Assembly: GCA_030765065.1 (NCBI GenBank)
Contig: CM060975.1
Coordinates: 105,978,094-106,042,093 of the forward strand
Direction of reading: 5' to 3'
Source: Deroplatys truncata
Taxonomy: Eukaryota > Arthropoda > Insecta > Mantodea > Mantidae
Length of the DNA stretch: 64,000 bases
The notes below the pieces were generated by a model. That model ran no database searches. It worked only from the letters and a program-made list of their open reading frames with translations, and had not been told where the DNA came from. The translations under genes were made by a program, and so were the position numbers. Below are positions 50,501-55,057 of the stretch, in pieces (position 1 is the first letter of the stretch; each line of letters begins with the position of its first letter).

Positions 50501-53500
50501 GTTTTCACTTCTGAGCCTTTCTATTTCCTTTTTTGCTTCTTGTTCAGAATGTCGATTATTGTGTGTAATGAGGACGCCATTTCCTTTTCTCGTATCTATG
50601 AGCCTCCAGTTTCGCTGCATGCCTTTTATTTGGTGAATTCTCCATGTTGAGTCAGTCCTCCGTATTCCCATCATTTACACTTTTTCCATCCTTTTTTAAG
50701 TAATTTAGCAGCTCAATTATCACTATTATTGCTCGATAAGAGGAGCATGCTACTGGTCACTACACCTTCCGCCACCATGTTGAAACAATTTAATACAATT
50801 AGATGAAAATGATTCACAGCATGATAGAACATACTCAGAACCATACAAAATAATATAAAGCTCAGTTTCCTCCGTGGGTGGATTAATAGGATTTGGAATG
50901 GATCACCTGATTTCAGTAGTATTCTCAAATTTCATAGCATTCACACCATATATAGTTTTTAAATTTTGTAATATTTCCAAGCTTTGTAGCACTCACTGCT
51001 GCCCCACCACCCAAAAAGCCAGTGTAAGAAGTCATTGGGGTAGGATGTGGGGTAGGTTGTTCTGCACATTCAGAAGAGTAATGTCCTGCCATATAATAAT
51101 GATCTGGTGCCGTATGAGGATCATACAGCTGTGCTGCTTATTAAAAACTTATTGGCTATTATGAAATAGTGTTGAGCGAGAAATATGAATGAAATCACTC
51201 TTGAAGTGACAAGTGCATCGGTTTGTGCTTCATGAGTAAGTAATTTATTATGATACTACAAACACAATTGAATGATGATTTCAACATAAACCATAATACA
51301 AGATTTACAATTTAATTGTACATTTAACCTTCTTAATTCTACATTGAGTTGCTTTAGCCCCTAGGACCCAAAAGACTCAAACCCTATGGTTGCCGAGCTC
51401 TTGGGTCCTACTTATAGCTTTAAATTCATGCTGACTATTATTTAACTTGCTTCTCCCTCTTGCTTACTAATTTTCCTCAGTCATTTGGCTTTTACTCTAT
51501 CTAAAAGTTTTGTACTCCTATTATGTTTTTTCTTGATTTTATTCATAAGCTTTTTCCTATGGATTTCTTTTGGTAGATTTGTATATTTTTTAATTACAAT
51601 TCCCTCTTGTTCTAAGATCTTTTCCTTTTTCTTATTTGTACACTGAAATATACTAGAACTGGCTATATTAGCACCTCAAAATATTCATCAAGATCTGAAG
51701 AGTATAGAATATAATCTAATACACTCTGGCCATTTCTGTTTACAAATGTAAACTCCCCTTCATCATCTTTCCCTTTCACTTCATTGCACAACGTCAAATT
51801 GAACTCCTCACACAATTCTATTACTTTCTTGCCTTCGATATTCATACATTTATCTTTGCTCTTCTTTTTGACCATTTCACTCACTTTACCCTCTTAAGAC
51901 ATTTTAAGAACTATTAACTGGATTTGACTTTCCCAAACTCTTGCATTAAAGTCACCCATTATGATAAAACCTTTGTGTGAGTGCCTAAATAGTAATTCCT
52001 CCATGTTCTGTCATAACTTATTAAATAAATGTGCGTCATAGAATTCCAAGAAACTTGATGGGTTATATACACTGCACCACCTTTTCCATAAAAATCAAAT
52101 CCACATTCGTGTCACTTATCAGCCAAGTCTCAGCCACTCCCGTTACATCCACTGTGTTTAAAATTTGCACAATTTCTCCGTTCTTTAACTTTTCCCACCA
52201 ACCTTCAATGTTCCATGATATAACCCCCAGTTCCTTTCCCTATTCAGATCCCTTTCTCTCAAATCTAAATTTATGCAATTTCTTCTTATCCTTGTCATCC
52301 TATCGGTAGCTGCTTTCTTATTTGCATAATCCTCCGCTTCATAATGCTGCCTCCCGGTGACAATACAATGCTAAGTCCAATGTCCTTCCATACTTCAATT
52401 CCCACAGCTGCTCCCAAGGCCAATCTATAAGTATCTTCAATCATCTATTTCTCTGGCGCCACCTGCTTGGCTGGTGACGTATTCCCGGGTGGTGGCGTGT
52501 TCTTTGTTGGTGACACCTGCTACTCACTTCCCCTCTTCTCCTTCACCATTCCCCCTCTCATACTGCCAGCACTTGCTACTCTTTCCTTAGACTTCTTGTG
52601 TATTTTACCGCCACATGTGTGAAGTTCCGTTTCTGATATACGTCTCATATTAAGCTGACACGTATCCTGTTTCCTTCCATCAATCCACAGGTCAACACCC
52701 CTTATGAAGGTTTTTTATCCTCGGCTCTTGCAAATTTCATTTCTCTAAGTAACATATTTCTTGTATCTCTATCTTAACATTATCTTGCTCTATAAATATT
52801 TTTGTTCCCTTTAATTTTCTGGTGTTTGATAGAATTGTCCATTTTATTTTCATTGTGTTTAATTTAACAATTACTGGTCTCGGGTTCAAACCTTTTCTAC
52901 TCATTCTAAAGATGACAGTTATTTCCCATCTGTCTAGTTTTATACCCAGCTTGTCCTGAAAGATCTCCTCAATTTCTCAGACTCTTTTCTCTCCCAGCTC
53001 CTCTATCCAAAATTATCACATTCCTTTTTCTTCTCCTATCCTCTGCATTTTCCAAGTATGTAATTCTCCGATTGTATTCTACCAATTCTCTGTTGACTTC
53101 TTCAAATTTTCTCCACATGGTTTTCATTTAAAATTTTCTGTTTATTTTCTCATCGATTCTTTTCTCCATTCCATTTAAATTTGTAATAATGTCGTCCACA
53201 ATACCTTTAACATTTCCATTATATTTTTGGTCTCCAGTCCCAGGTTCAGCTCAACTTTGCCAGTTATAAACAGTGCTGATAGCATAAATGCAAACCATGA
53301 CGACATTGCCGGCCTTTCTTCCAAGGCACCACCTCCTATCTTGAATTTGGATCCATTAAATAGCCCAATTCTAGCTCTATACAGTTCAATTTGAATTCCC
53401 ATTTTCTTCGTTACACGAAAGTTGACTGAAACATCTGCCTCTGAGTACCTTCCCAGCAACTCTTCATAGCTTCATGAACGAACTACCTAATTTGAACAAC

Positions 53501-55057
53501 TCATAGAAAAGATAAGGAATATAAATGAATGAACTACCTCTGCTCATCACTACATAGCACTACATAGTAATTCTGCATCAAATATTCAAAAATATTATTG
53601 ATTTTAAAAACAAAGCTGCTATTATGTTACAGACATATGTTCCACCAATCCAACAGCAACAAAATCAACAGCCAGTACCCCCTCAGCAACAAGGGGGTTA
53701 CCCTAACACTACACAGCCTTCTGCATATGGTGGACCTTCATCCAATCAACCACAAGGCTATGGTGGTCCACCTCCTTCACAAGGGAATTATGGCCCTCCT
53801 CCCAGTACAACAGCACAGGTTGGCAGTGGTGGTGTATATGGTGGTCCATCTCCAAATCAGCAGTCTGGAGGGTATGGCAGTGGTCCCCCTGGACCAGGAC
53901 AACAACCTGCTTATGGCCCTCCACCTCCAGGACAGCCTACTGGTCAGCAGTCAAATTATCCTCCTCCTAGCTCATCAGGACCTCAACAAGGAAACTATGG
54001 TCCAAGTTCTGGTGGTCAGCCTGCATATGGCTCATCAGGATCTCAAACCAACTTTGGTTCAGTAGCTCAATCTTCAACACAGACAGGACAAGGTGTGAGC
54101 TATGGCAGCAACACAAGTAGCTCAAGTAACAGCAATTATCAGCCATCGCAACAGCCCCCACAGCCAGGATATGGTAGCACTGGAGGTACTAGTAACAATC
54201 CCAGTGCTGGAAGCAACACATCGGGGAGTAGCACCAGCAGTGCTAGCACACAGCCTAACTCATATGTCCCACCAACAACACAATCCCAGTCACAACCACC
54301 ACCATCTCAACAGAATCAGAGTACTTACAGCAATCAGCCAAGTCCAGGGCCTGGTCCTGGAGGTTATGGACCTTCTGCAGCTTCATCACCACCTTTTACA
54401 AGTGGCCCTCCTCAGGGTAATCCTCAGAATTCATATGCTCAGACTGGAGTATCCACAAGCATGGCTCCATCCGCATCAACTCAGACCTATCCACAAGGAC
54501 CTGGAAGTAGTCAGCCACAGCCAAACTATCCTCCGTCCAGCCAGGCAAGCGGGGGCTATCCACCATCACAGCCACAGAACCAGCAACAACAGCAGCAACC
54601 ATCCCAACAACCCCAACCTGCATCTCAACAGCCACCGCAACAAACAAGCTCTACAGCTCAGACAGGTTTCCAGCCTCCACAAGGACAACCTGGTCCCCAG
54701 GGTCCCTCTTCGGGTGGCCCTCAGCAGCAAGGTGGTTATGGTCTTCCTCCTCCTCAGTCACATCCTGCAACCACACAAACGTATGTCCCACCACCTCCCG
54801 GAGGACCTCAAGGACAACCCCAGAATTACCCACCTCATCCTCCTCCTGGCTCCCAGCATGGTTATCCTGCCCATACCCAACAAGGCTATGGACCTCAGTC
54901 TTACCCTCCTCCTCCTACCCAAGGTGGCTATTCACAGTATGCAAGACCGCCTGCATCCCAGATGCCTCCACCTGGTCCTCAAGGTCCTCCACCACAAGGT
55001 CAGTATGGTGGTTATGATCAAAGTCGCTTTCCTGGTTACCAGCCACCTCCACAGTAG
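9988..55057 (+). CDS. SS18: SS18-family BAF (SWI/SNF) chromatin-remodelling subunit, 6 coding exons, complete
   Basis: Six exons join in frame across five GT..AG introns to a 646-residue protein; coordinates are given in the exon entries. Seen: an N-terminal helical SNH/SSXT domain (about residues 13-73, containing '[16 protein letters not shown]' and '[15 protein letters not shown]'), a Pro/Gly/Gln linker, then about 470 residues very rich in Q, P, G, S and Y. Known for the family: SS18 and its paralogue SS18L1/CREST are nuclear BAF subunits; the SNH domain binds the ATPase module and the QPGY tail drives transactivation and condensation. Human SS18 is about 418 residues, so this tail is clearly longer. 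Introns 2 (17,988 bp) and 5 (18,303 bp) are packed with mobile elements. The gene is divergent from PCIF1. A small extra exon inside a long intron cannot be excluded, but none is needed for the frame. Confidence 0.93.
10347..10423 (+). CDS. SS18: SS18 exon 2 (SNH/SSXT domain, first half)
   Basis: The acceptor TTTTTCAG ends at 10346. The exon reads '[20 protein letters not shown]' then AQECM and leaves a split Gln codon (CA|G). The donor GTAAGT at 10424 is canonical. This is the most conserved helix of the SNH domain. Confidence 0.94.
10592..10706. repeat. Two-copy diverged direct repeat of about 45 bp
   Basis: 'GTACTTTTTCAGAGAATGCT' with its following 'ATCACCAAATACTC' (from 10592) is repeated in diverged form as 'GCACTTTTGCAGGGAATACT' with 'ATCACTAAATATGC' (from 10662), spacing 70 bp. 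Confidence 0.55.
10930..12130 (-). pseudogene. LINE remnants (3' end and an endonuclease-region piece), minus strand
   Basis: The complement of 11110-11035 reads '[20 protein letters not shown]', a CCHC-like finger typical of the C-terminus of LINE ORF2 proteins. The complement of about 12120-11850 reads a broken 'NNNGDLIL...' stretch resembling the LINE endonuclease region. At 11549-11572 a (TTCT)n block following complement AATAAAG looks like the 3' tail of a separate, 5'-truncated element extending to about 11640. All frames are broken. Confidence 0.5.
12131..13620. other. SS18 intron 2 sequence with nothing assigned
   Basis: Short ORFs here (up to 107 codons) show no family features. No terminal repeats or tandem arrays were seen. 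Confidence 0.5.
13625..15030 (+). repeat. Dispersed AT-rich repeat family, copy 5, interrupted at 14326
   Basis: Blocks 'AATATTTTATTCCATCAAAA', (GT)n, 'AAACAAAAAGTTGATTGAAT', 'ACACTACCCTTTACACTGAA' and 'AGAGATACACAAAATCTTG' occur in family order. The copy is split by a TIR element at a TA (14326-14327) and resumes at 14906, ending 'AGAGAAAGTGATGTGAATGC'. Confidence 0.75.
14328..14903. mobile_element. 576-bp non-autonomous mariner-related element with about 160-bp inverted repeats
   Basis: Flanked by TA (14326-14327, 14904-14905). Ends CAAGGAGACCCAAAAGACTAC and the complement of GTAGTTTTTTGGCTTACCCTG are imperfect inverted repeats that extend inward about 160 bp on each side (14328-14490, 14745-14903). 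Between them lies a broken transposase C-terminus on the + strand: '[11 protein letters not shown]', '[16 protein letters not shown]' (with one stop before it), 'SISQREL' and '[12 protein letters not shown]'. This matches the C-terminal part of a mariner-like DDE transposase, including the third Asp region. The catalytic core is missing. Confidence 0.82.
15460..15745 (+). pseudogene. Possible N-terminal fragment of a DDE transposase
   Basis: In one + frame, '[20 protein letters not shown]' followed by '[20 protein letters not shown]' resembles the helix-turn-helix start of the DDE_3-type transposase seen again at 36023. Upstream frame is broken. Weak, eye-based call. Confidence 0.35.
16270..17110 (+). 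pseudogene. PIF/Harbinger (HARBI1-like) transposase remnant
   Basis: Three frames together give '[20 protein letters not shown]' (about 16400-16460), '[20 protein letters not shown]' with '[20 protein letters not shown]' (16470-16590), and '[16 protein letters not shown]' (about 16695-16745). The last is the Harbinger block with the first catalytic Asp. A frameshift at about 16780 follows, then '[12 protein letters not shown]'. The WPGS-HD block with the second Asp is absent. Intervening sequence at 16640-16690 has a clean GT..AG shape. Confidence 0.8.
17800..18390 (+). repeat. Dispersed AT-rich repeat family, copy 6 (left part)
   Basis: Includes the joint 'ATCAGATTTTTGCTTTCTCT' to 'GTACCTAGTAGGTAGAGAAG', the latter repeated near 63238, then 'CACCAGAAATATGTTTTGAG' and the 'AAACCATAAGGGATAGACAAA' block. 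The copy breaks off after 'ATTGGTTTGAATT' and seems to resume at about 20050, so 18400-20050 is an insertion. Confidence 0.7.
18566..18654. repeat. Inverted repeat (hairpin) around ACTGCAGTCAAATG
   Basis: ACTGCAGTCAAATGTGCCTGTG at 18566 onward is matched in reverse by CACAGGTTTACATTTGACTGCAGT ending at 18654, with two short differences and about 45 bp between the arms. It may be a terminal structure of the inserted segment. Confidence 0.55.
18880..20050 (+). mobile_element. Putative LTR-retrotransposon promoter/leader remnant
   Basis: The segment lies inside a split repeat copy. It has a heat-shock element next to a TATA box (19162-19182), CCAAT boxes (about 19248), a second TATAAATA (about 19293), AATAAA (about 19564), and two tandem-like leader blocks where 'CAACGTGGGG' occurs twice (about 19884 and 19959), each after 'GCAAATTGG'/'GCAATTTGG'. 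TATA, then poly(A) signal, then a primer-site-like TGG..CAACGTGGGG is the order expected of an LTR followed by the leader. No gag or pol ORF and no second LTR were found, so the element type is inferred. Confidence 0.4.
19162..19182 (+). promoter_or_regulatory. Heat-shock element directly joined to a TATA box
   Basis: TTCCAGAATGTTC at 19162-19174 is a perfect three-unit HSF site (TTC-nn-GAA-nn-TTC). It is followed without gap by TATAAAAG (19175-19182). Confidence 0.6.
20055..20250 (+). repeat. Dispersed AT-rich repeat family, copy 6 (right part)
   Basis: Contains 'GCATTTAAACATCCAACTAT', 'AATGAAACTATTTCTACAAA' and 'GGAGAAAGTCATGTGAATGT', the order seen at the ends of other copies. Confidence 0.65.
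20305..20450 (-). repeat. Dispersed AT-rich repeat family, copy 7 (-, partial)
   Basis: The complement carries GGTAGAGAAAGTTATGTGAA and 'TTTTGATTAACAAAAACTAG'. It faces copy 6 tail to tail across a poly(G) run, like copies 3 and 4. Confidence 0.65.
20464..20533. repeat. (ATT)n microsatellite
   Basis: An almost pure ATT array of about 23 units, located between a repeat copy and a LINE fragment. Confidence 0.95.
20610..20822 (-). pseudogene. LINE endonuclease N-terminal fragment
   Basis: The - strand ORF starts '[20 protein letters not shown]' followed by '[18 protein letters not shown]'. The TWN at the start and SETK block are the first two motifs of the APE-type endonuclease of RTE-like LINEs. 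The rest of the domain is missing. Confidence 0.65.
20885..21190 (+). pseudogene. LINE ORF2 C-terminal fragment (RTE/R-type)
   Basis: The + strand reads '[20 protein letters not shown]' then, past stops, '[15 protein letters not shown]'. 'WYGH..RM...LP' and 'R.EWR' are typical C-terminal blocks downstream of the reverse transcriptase in these LINEs. It lies opposite to the endonuclease piece, so the two are from different insertions or a rearranged one. Confidence 0.65.
21330..21960 (-). repeat. Dispersed AT-rich repeat family, copy 8 (-)
   Basis: Starts with 'GCATTCACATGACTTTCTCT' (complement of the family end block). It contains complements of AGATAGACAAAAAC, 'TGTAGATCTCTTTAAAACAC' and 'CAAGATATACATTCTATTTG'. 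Confidence 0.75.
22030..22510 (+). pseudogene. Penelope-like retroelement 3' remnant (GIY-YIG endonuclease)
   Basis: Three frames give '[10 protein letters not shown]' (about 22098), '[11 protein letters not shown]' (about 22128) and '[19 protein letters not shown]' (about 22163). Together these make the GIY...YVG-like core, the Arg and the R..EH motif of a GIY-YIG nuclease as found at the end of Penelope-like elements. Just downstream, CTGAAGATAGGAG...GAAACATGT (22469-22501) resembles the hammerhead-like motif often found in Penelope-like termini. The reverse transcriptase is absent. Confidence 0.6.
22770..23285. mobile_element. Possible TIR element of about 0.5 kb
   Basis: 'ATAGCTTCACTCACCAGTTTA' near 22778 faces the inverted 'TAAACTTGTGAGTGAAGCTAT' near 23246-23267 (20 of 21 bases match). 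Interior is AT-rich; short ORFs of 64 and 124 codons have no family features. A target duplication was not identified. Confidence 0.5.
23286..23766. other. Intron sequence, nothing recognised
   Basis: No ORF, repeat or terminal structure seen between the TIR element and the LTR element. Confidence 0.5.
23767..24247. repeat. Left LTR
   Basis: About 481 bp, nearly identical to 27272-27748. It contains the tandem phrase 'ACTGACTGACTAGCC', which is one unit shorter in the other LTR. Confidence 0.9.
25758..25858. repeat. Pair of 30-bp hairpin-ended direct repeats inside the LTR element
   Basis: 'TCGGTGTTACTCTTTGGCAC'+'TTCCACCGA' and 'TCGGGGTTACTCTTAGGCAC'+'TTCCACCGA' are spaced about 70 bp apart. 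Each unit has complementary ends (TCGGTG / CACCGA). Confidence 0.6.
27272..27748. repeat. Right LTR
   Basis: About 477 bp. Immediately outside (inner side) is a 20-bp-period repeat 'ATACTCGGTGCCTCA' at 27229 and 27249. The usual polypurine tract is not adjacent; a GAGAAAAAAAAA run lies about 65 bp further in. Confidence 0.9.
27749..28411. other. Intron 2 end, nothing recognised
   Basis: AT-rich, no ORF or repeat structure; ends with the polypyrimidine tract and acceptor of SS18 exon 3. Confidence 0.5.
28412..28493 (+). CDS. SS18: SS18 exon 3 (SNH/SSXT domain, second half)
   Basis: The acceptor TTTTGTTGTAG ends at 28411. The exon completes the Gln codon and reads '[20 protein letters not shown]' then NIQALLP, ending in phase 0 before the donor GTAAGTG at 28494. 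The match to SS18 is near exact, so the 17,988-bp intron 2 is real despite its load of transposons. Confidence 0.94.
28598..29540 (+). pseudogene. Tigger/pogo element remnant (TIR plus transposase N-terminus)
   Basis: CAGTAAAACTGCCTTCAATGG at about 28598 is a Tigger-type terminal repeat preceded by TA. The frame starting near 28930 reads '[20 protein letters not shown]' and '[20 protein letters not shown]', the CENP-B-like helix-turn-helix, ending '[10 protein letters not shown]' before a stop. The rest is degraded and the right end was not found. Confidence 0.7.
29556..30610 (+). pseudogene. 5'-truncated LINE reverse transcriptase (CR1/Jockey-like)
   Basis: Reads '[20 protein letters not shown]' (about 29568), '[18 protein letters not shown]' (about 29732), '[11 protein letters not shown]' (29826 on, the Y/F-x-DD catalytic box), and '[17 protein letters not shown]' (about 30038). 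Then comes the C-terminal block '[19 protein letters not shown]' (30187 on) with '[13 protein letters not shown]'. RT domains 3 to 7 and the post-RT block are all visible in shifted frames. A short A-rich tail (GAAATAAAGAAATAG) occurs at about 30803-30818. Several stops. Confidence 0.85.
30820..31398. other. Intron 3 sequence, nothing recognised
   Basis: No ORF with family features and no repeat structure seen. Confidence 0.5.
31399..32877. mobile_element. Non-autonomous TIR element, 1479 bp
   Basis: GGGTCGAATTCATAGTCA at 31399 and the complement of TGACTATGAATTCAATCCC ending at 32877 form the termini, sharing GAATTCATAGTCA. Weaker inverted similarity goes about 100 bp inward (blocks with TAAGGAAA.GCTTAT). 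TA flanks both ends (31397-31398, 32878-32879). No transposase ORF, so the superfamily is unknown. Confidence 0.72.
32880..33332. other. Intron 3 end, nothing recognised
   Basis: AT-rich, no feature besides the acceptor of SS18 exon 4. Confidence 0.5.
33333..33513 (+). CDS. SS18: SS18 exon 4 (Pro/Gly/Gln/Met-rich linker)
   Basis: The acceptor CATTGTAG ends at 33332. Translation starts '[20 protein letters not shown]' and ends '...MPGQQNMPQ' with a split Arg codon (C|GA) at the donor GTAAGTGC (33514). It is low-complexity and proline/glycine-rich, as expected between the SNH domain and the QPGY tail. Confidence 0.9.
33780..34020 (+). repeat. Dispersed AT-rich repeat family, copy 9 (+, partial)
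   Basis: Shows 'AATATTGCATTCCACTCGAA', 'AAAATTCCTCCATACTCCAC' and 'TATCCTTTACATGTAAAATT' in family order, with the middle more diverged. Confidence 0.55.
34021..35213. other. Intron 4 sequence, nothing firm
   Basis: 'TAGGGATGGTGATTTTTTGC' at 34017 resembles the end of the hAT-like element at 60209, but no partner end was found. Otherwise AT-rich without ORFs. Confidence 0.4.
35214..35329 (+). CDS. SS18: SS18 exon 5 (start of the QPGY region)
   Basis: The acceptor ATATTTCAG ends at 35213. The exon completes Arg and reads '[20 protein letters not shown]' then [18 protein letters not shown], ending in phase 0 before GTAGGTG at 35330. The Tyr-Pro-Gly-Gln repeats here belong to the QPGY transactivation region. 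Confidence 0.9.
36430..36761 (+). repeat. 32-bp direct repeat flanking the tRNA-like insertion
   Basis: TTTCAAGGTGGTGCTACAAA followed by T(C/T)TCAGAAAAAT occurs at 36430-36461 and 36730-36761, exactly 300 bp apart, with one mismatch. Confidence 0.85.
36586..36659 (+). repeat. tRNA-like sequence (SINE head) inside the DDE transposase
   Basis: 74 bases with a perfect Pol III A box (TAGCTTAGTCGG) and B box (GGTTCAAATCC). Acceptor arms GCCAT/ATGGC pair, but the T stem and anticodon stem do not close properly. It follows an A-rich tract (about 36530-36580). More likely a tRNA-derived SINE remnant than a working tRNA gene. Confidence 0.6.
37900..39171 (+). pseudogene. piggyBac-type transposase, 5' half
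   Basis: A piggyBac-like end CCCTTTCCGGGGC occurs at 37901 (preceded by GTAA rather than TTAA). From about 38465 the protein reads '[20 protein letters not shown]' (38758 on), '[20 protein letters not shown]' (38979 on) and '[20 protein letters not shown]' (39039 on). The TIDE block holds the first catalytic Asp. It is cut at 39171 by a 3.6-kb insertion and continues at 42776. Several stops. Confidence 0.82.
39790..39995 (+). mobile_element. tRNA-derived SINE remnant
   Basis: GAGGTCCTGAGTTCGATTCC (B box at about 39849-39860) looks like the 3' half of a tRNA, followed by a unique body and AAAATAAAAT at about 39984. The A box is not convincing. It sits inside the Sola-like element, so it is a later insertion. 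Confidence 0.5.
40111..40337 (+). mobile_element. tRNA-derived SINE
   Basis: A tRNA-like head (GTGTCAGGATAGCGTGTCTG... with B-box-like AAGTTCAAATCTC at about 40169) is followed by a poly(T) tract, a body with 'GGGACCCCTGGTCCATTTGA', and the tail GAAATAAAAAGAAAGAAAG. Also nested in the Sola-like element. Confidence 0.6.
42776..43623 (+). pseudogene. piggyBac-type transposase, 3' half
   Basis: Resumes the gene cut at 39171: '[19 protein letters not shown]', '[18 protein letters not shown]' (about 42857-42910), '[17 protein letters not shown]' (43151 on), then a C-terminal Cys/His cluster '[20 protein letters not shown]' with '[16 protein letters not shown]' (43452-43556). The block that should read '.DNWFTS' reads 'VSGFSS', so the second catalytic Asp is lost, while the GGVD Asp remains. 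The stop is at 43621. Right terminal repeat not identified. Confidence 0.83.
43624..44103. other. Intron 5 sequence, nothing recognised
   Basis: Contains an (AAAC)n-like tract (about 43638-43665) and a (TA)n run (43829-43848). No ORF. Confidence 0.5.
44104..45435 (-). mobile_element. Nearly intact mariner element, 1332 bp
   Basis: Perfect inverted ends CGAGGTGTGATCAAAAAGTT / AACTTTTTGATCACACCTCG extend 28 bp or so, flanked by TA (44102-44103, 45436-45437). It fills SS18 intron 5 in the antisense direction. Confidence 0.95.
44114..45274 (-). pseudogene. mariner transposase with three in-frame stops
   Basis: From ATG at 45274 a single frame of 386 codons runs to 44114, broken only by stops, not frameshifts. 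Visible: HTH region ('[20 protein letters not shown]', '[14 protein letters not shown]'), '[18 protein letters not shown]' (first Asp), '[15 protein letters not shown]' (second Asp), '[15 protein letters not shown]' (third, 34 residues on, DD34D). The three stops are TGA codons after 'CAPPAFK' (44848-44846), after 'KQQFSQ' and after 'SLRENV'. Two fit CpG decay of CGA and one fits TGG to TGA. All three catalytic Asp are kept. Confidence 0.93.
45438..46340. other. Intron 5 sequence, nothing recognised
   Basis: AT-rich, no ORF with family features, no repeats seen. Confidence 0.5.
46380..46615 (-). repeat. Tandem pair of ~115-bp units in the LINE 3' UTR
   Basis: 'TCAATGTTGGACACGTCAAA' ... 'CCAAAATATGTATAAGTTT' and 'TCAATGCTGGACACATCAAG' ... 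'CAAAAATATGCATAAGTTT' are two diverged head-to-tail copies. Confidence 0.8.
46677..49200 (-). pseudogene. CR1-like LINE ORF2 (endonuclease and reverse transcriptase), broken
   Basis: Reading 5' to 3' on the - strand: the endonuclease pieces '[10 protein letters not shown]' and '[13 protein letters not shown]' (49170-48910); the linker (48880-48304); RT '[20 protein letters not shown]' (47740-47681) and '[19 protein letters not shown]' (about 47525-47469, after an in-frame TAA). The catalytic YADD box is shifted, reading 'THDTNIL' near 47425. Then '[20 protein letters not shown]' and the C-terminal helical part to 46677. It resembles the RT at 29556 in its C-terminal block. Confidence 0.85.
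49784..50290 (-). pseudogene. CR1-like LINE ORF1, SGNH esterase domain
   Basis: An open frame of 168 codons holds '[17 protein letters not shown]' (GDS block with the catalytic Ser), '[14 protein letters not shown]' (GTND, Asn of SGNH block III) and '[12 protein letters not shown]'. This is the lipase/esterase-like domain known from ORF1p of CR1-type LINEs. The Asp-x-x-His end block is not seen before the stop. Confidence 0.8.
50420..50674 (-). pseudogene. CR1-like LINE ORF1, N-terminal coiled-coil part
   Basis: 84 codons with a heptad-rich stretch '[20 protein letters not shown]'. Upstream of and separated by a frame break from the esterase part; probably the same original ORF1. Confidence 0.55.
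50771..51330. other. Intron 5 sequence, nothing recognised
   Basis: A 96-codon ORF (50874-51164) has no family features. No repeat structure seen. Confidence 0.45.
51420..53465 (-). pseudogene. Second LINE, 5' part (ORF1 region and endonuclease), 3' truncated
   Basis: The - strand carries '[20 protein letters not shown]' (53401-53342), a likely ORF1-start motif; a degraded middle; the complement of about 52230-52060, reading '[20 protein letters not shown]' and '[15 protein letters not shown]' (endonuclease motifs WN and ETW); '[20 protein letters not shown]' with '[20 protein letters not shown]' (51820-51700, final endonuclease motif); and a basic linker to about 51500. No RT follows. It is a different family from the CR1-like element next to it. 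Confidence 0.75.
53633..55057 (+). CDS. SS18: SS18 exon 6 (terminal exon, long QPGY tail and stop)
   Basis: The acceptor ATTATGTTACAG ends at 53632. The frame stays open for 474 codons to TAG at 55055-55057. Composition is dominated by Q, P, G, S and Y, with many short YGGPP, GYG and QQ runs and a Q run near 54580-54600. It ends '...[18 protein letters not shown]'. An in-frame ATG lies 9 bases upstream at 53624, inside the intron end, and is not a credible start because the acceptor and upstream exon join perfectly. A second reading frame (54102-55094) is also open for 330 codons, but this is a by-product of the compositional bias. Confidence 0.93.
   Translation, partial: TYVPPIQQQQNQQPVPPQQQGGYPNTTQPSAYGGPSSNQPQGYGGPPPSQGNYGPPPSTTAQVGSGGVYGGPSPNQQSGGYGSGPPGPGQQPAYGPPPPGQPTGQQSNYPPPSSSGPQQGNYGPSSGGQPAYGSSGSQTNFGSVAQSSTQTGQGVSYGSNTSSSSNSNYQPSQQPPQPGYGSTGGTSNNPSAGSNTSGSSTSSASTQPNSYVPPTTQSQSQPPPSQQNQSTYSNQPSPGPGPGGYGPSAASSPPFTSGPPQGNPQNSYAQTGVSTSMAPSASTQTYPQGPGSSQPQPNYPPSSQASGGYPPSQPQNQQQQQQPSQQPQPASQQPPQQTSSTAQTGFQPPQGQPGPQGPSSGGPQQQGGYGLPPPQSHPATTQTYVPPPPGGPQGQPQNYPPHPPPGSQHGYPAHTQQGYGPQSYPPPPTQGGYSQYARPPASQMPPPGPQGPPPQGQYGGYDQSRFPGYQPPPQ

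Larger units (their letters stand above)
46345..50770 (-). mobile_element. Near full-length CR1-like LINE with esterase-type ORF1
   Basis: On the - strand the order is 5' region (about 50770), ORF1 (coiled coil then SGNH esterase), ORF2 (endonuclease, RT, C-terminal block), a 3' UTR with two tandem ~115-bp units (46380-46615), and a tail whose complement reads AATAAAAATGAAATG (about 46365-46345). About 4.4 kb, close to the full length of CR1-type LINEs. Many stops and shifts in ORF2. Confidence 0.8.
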
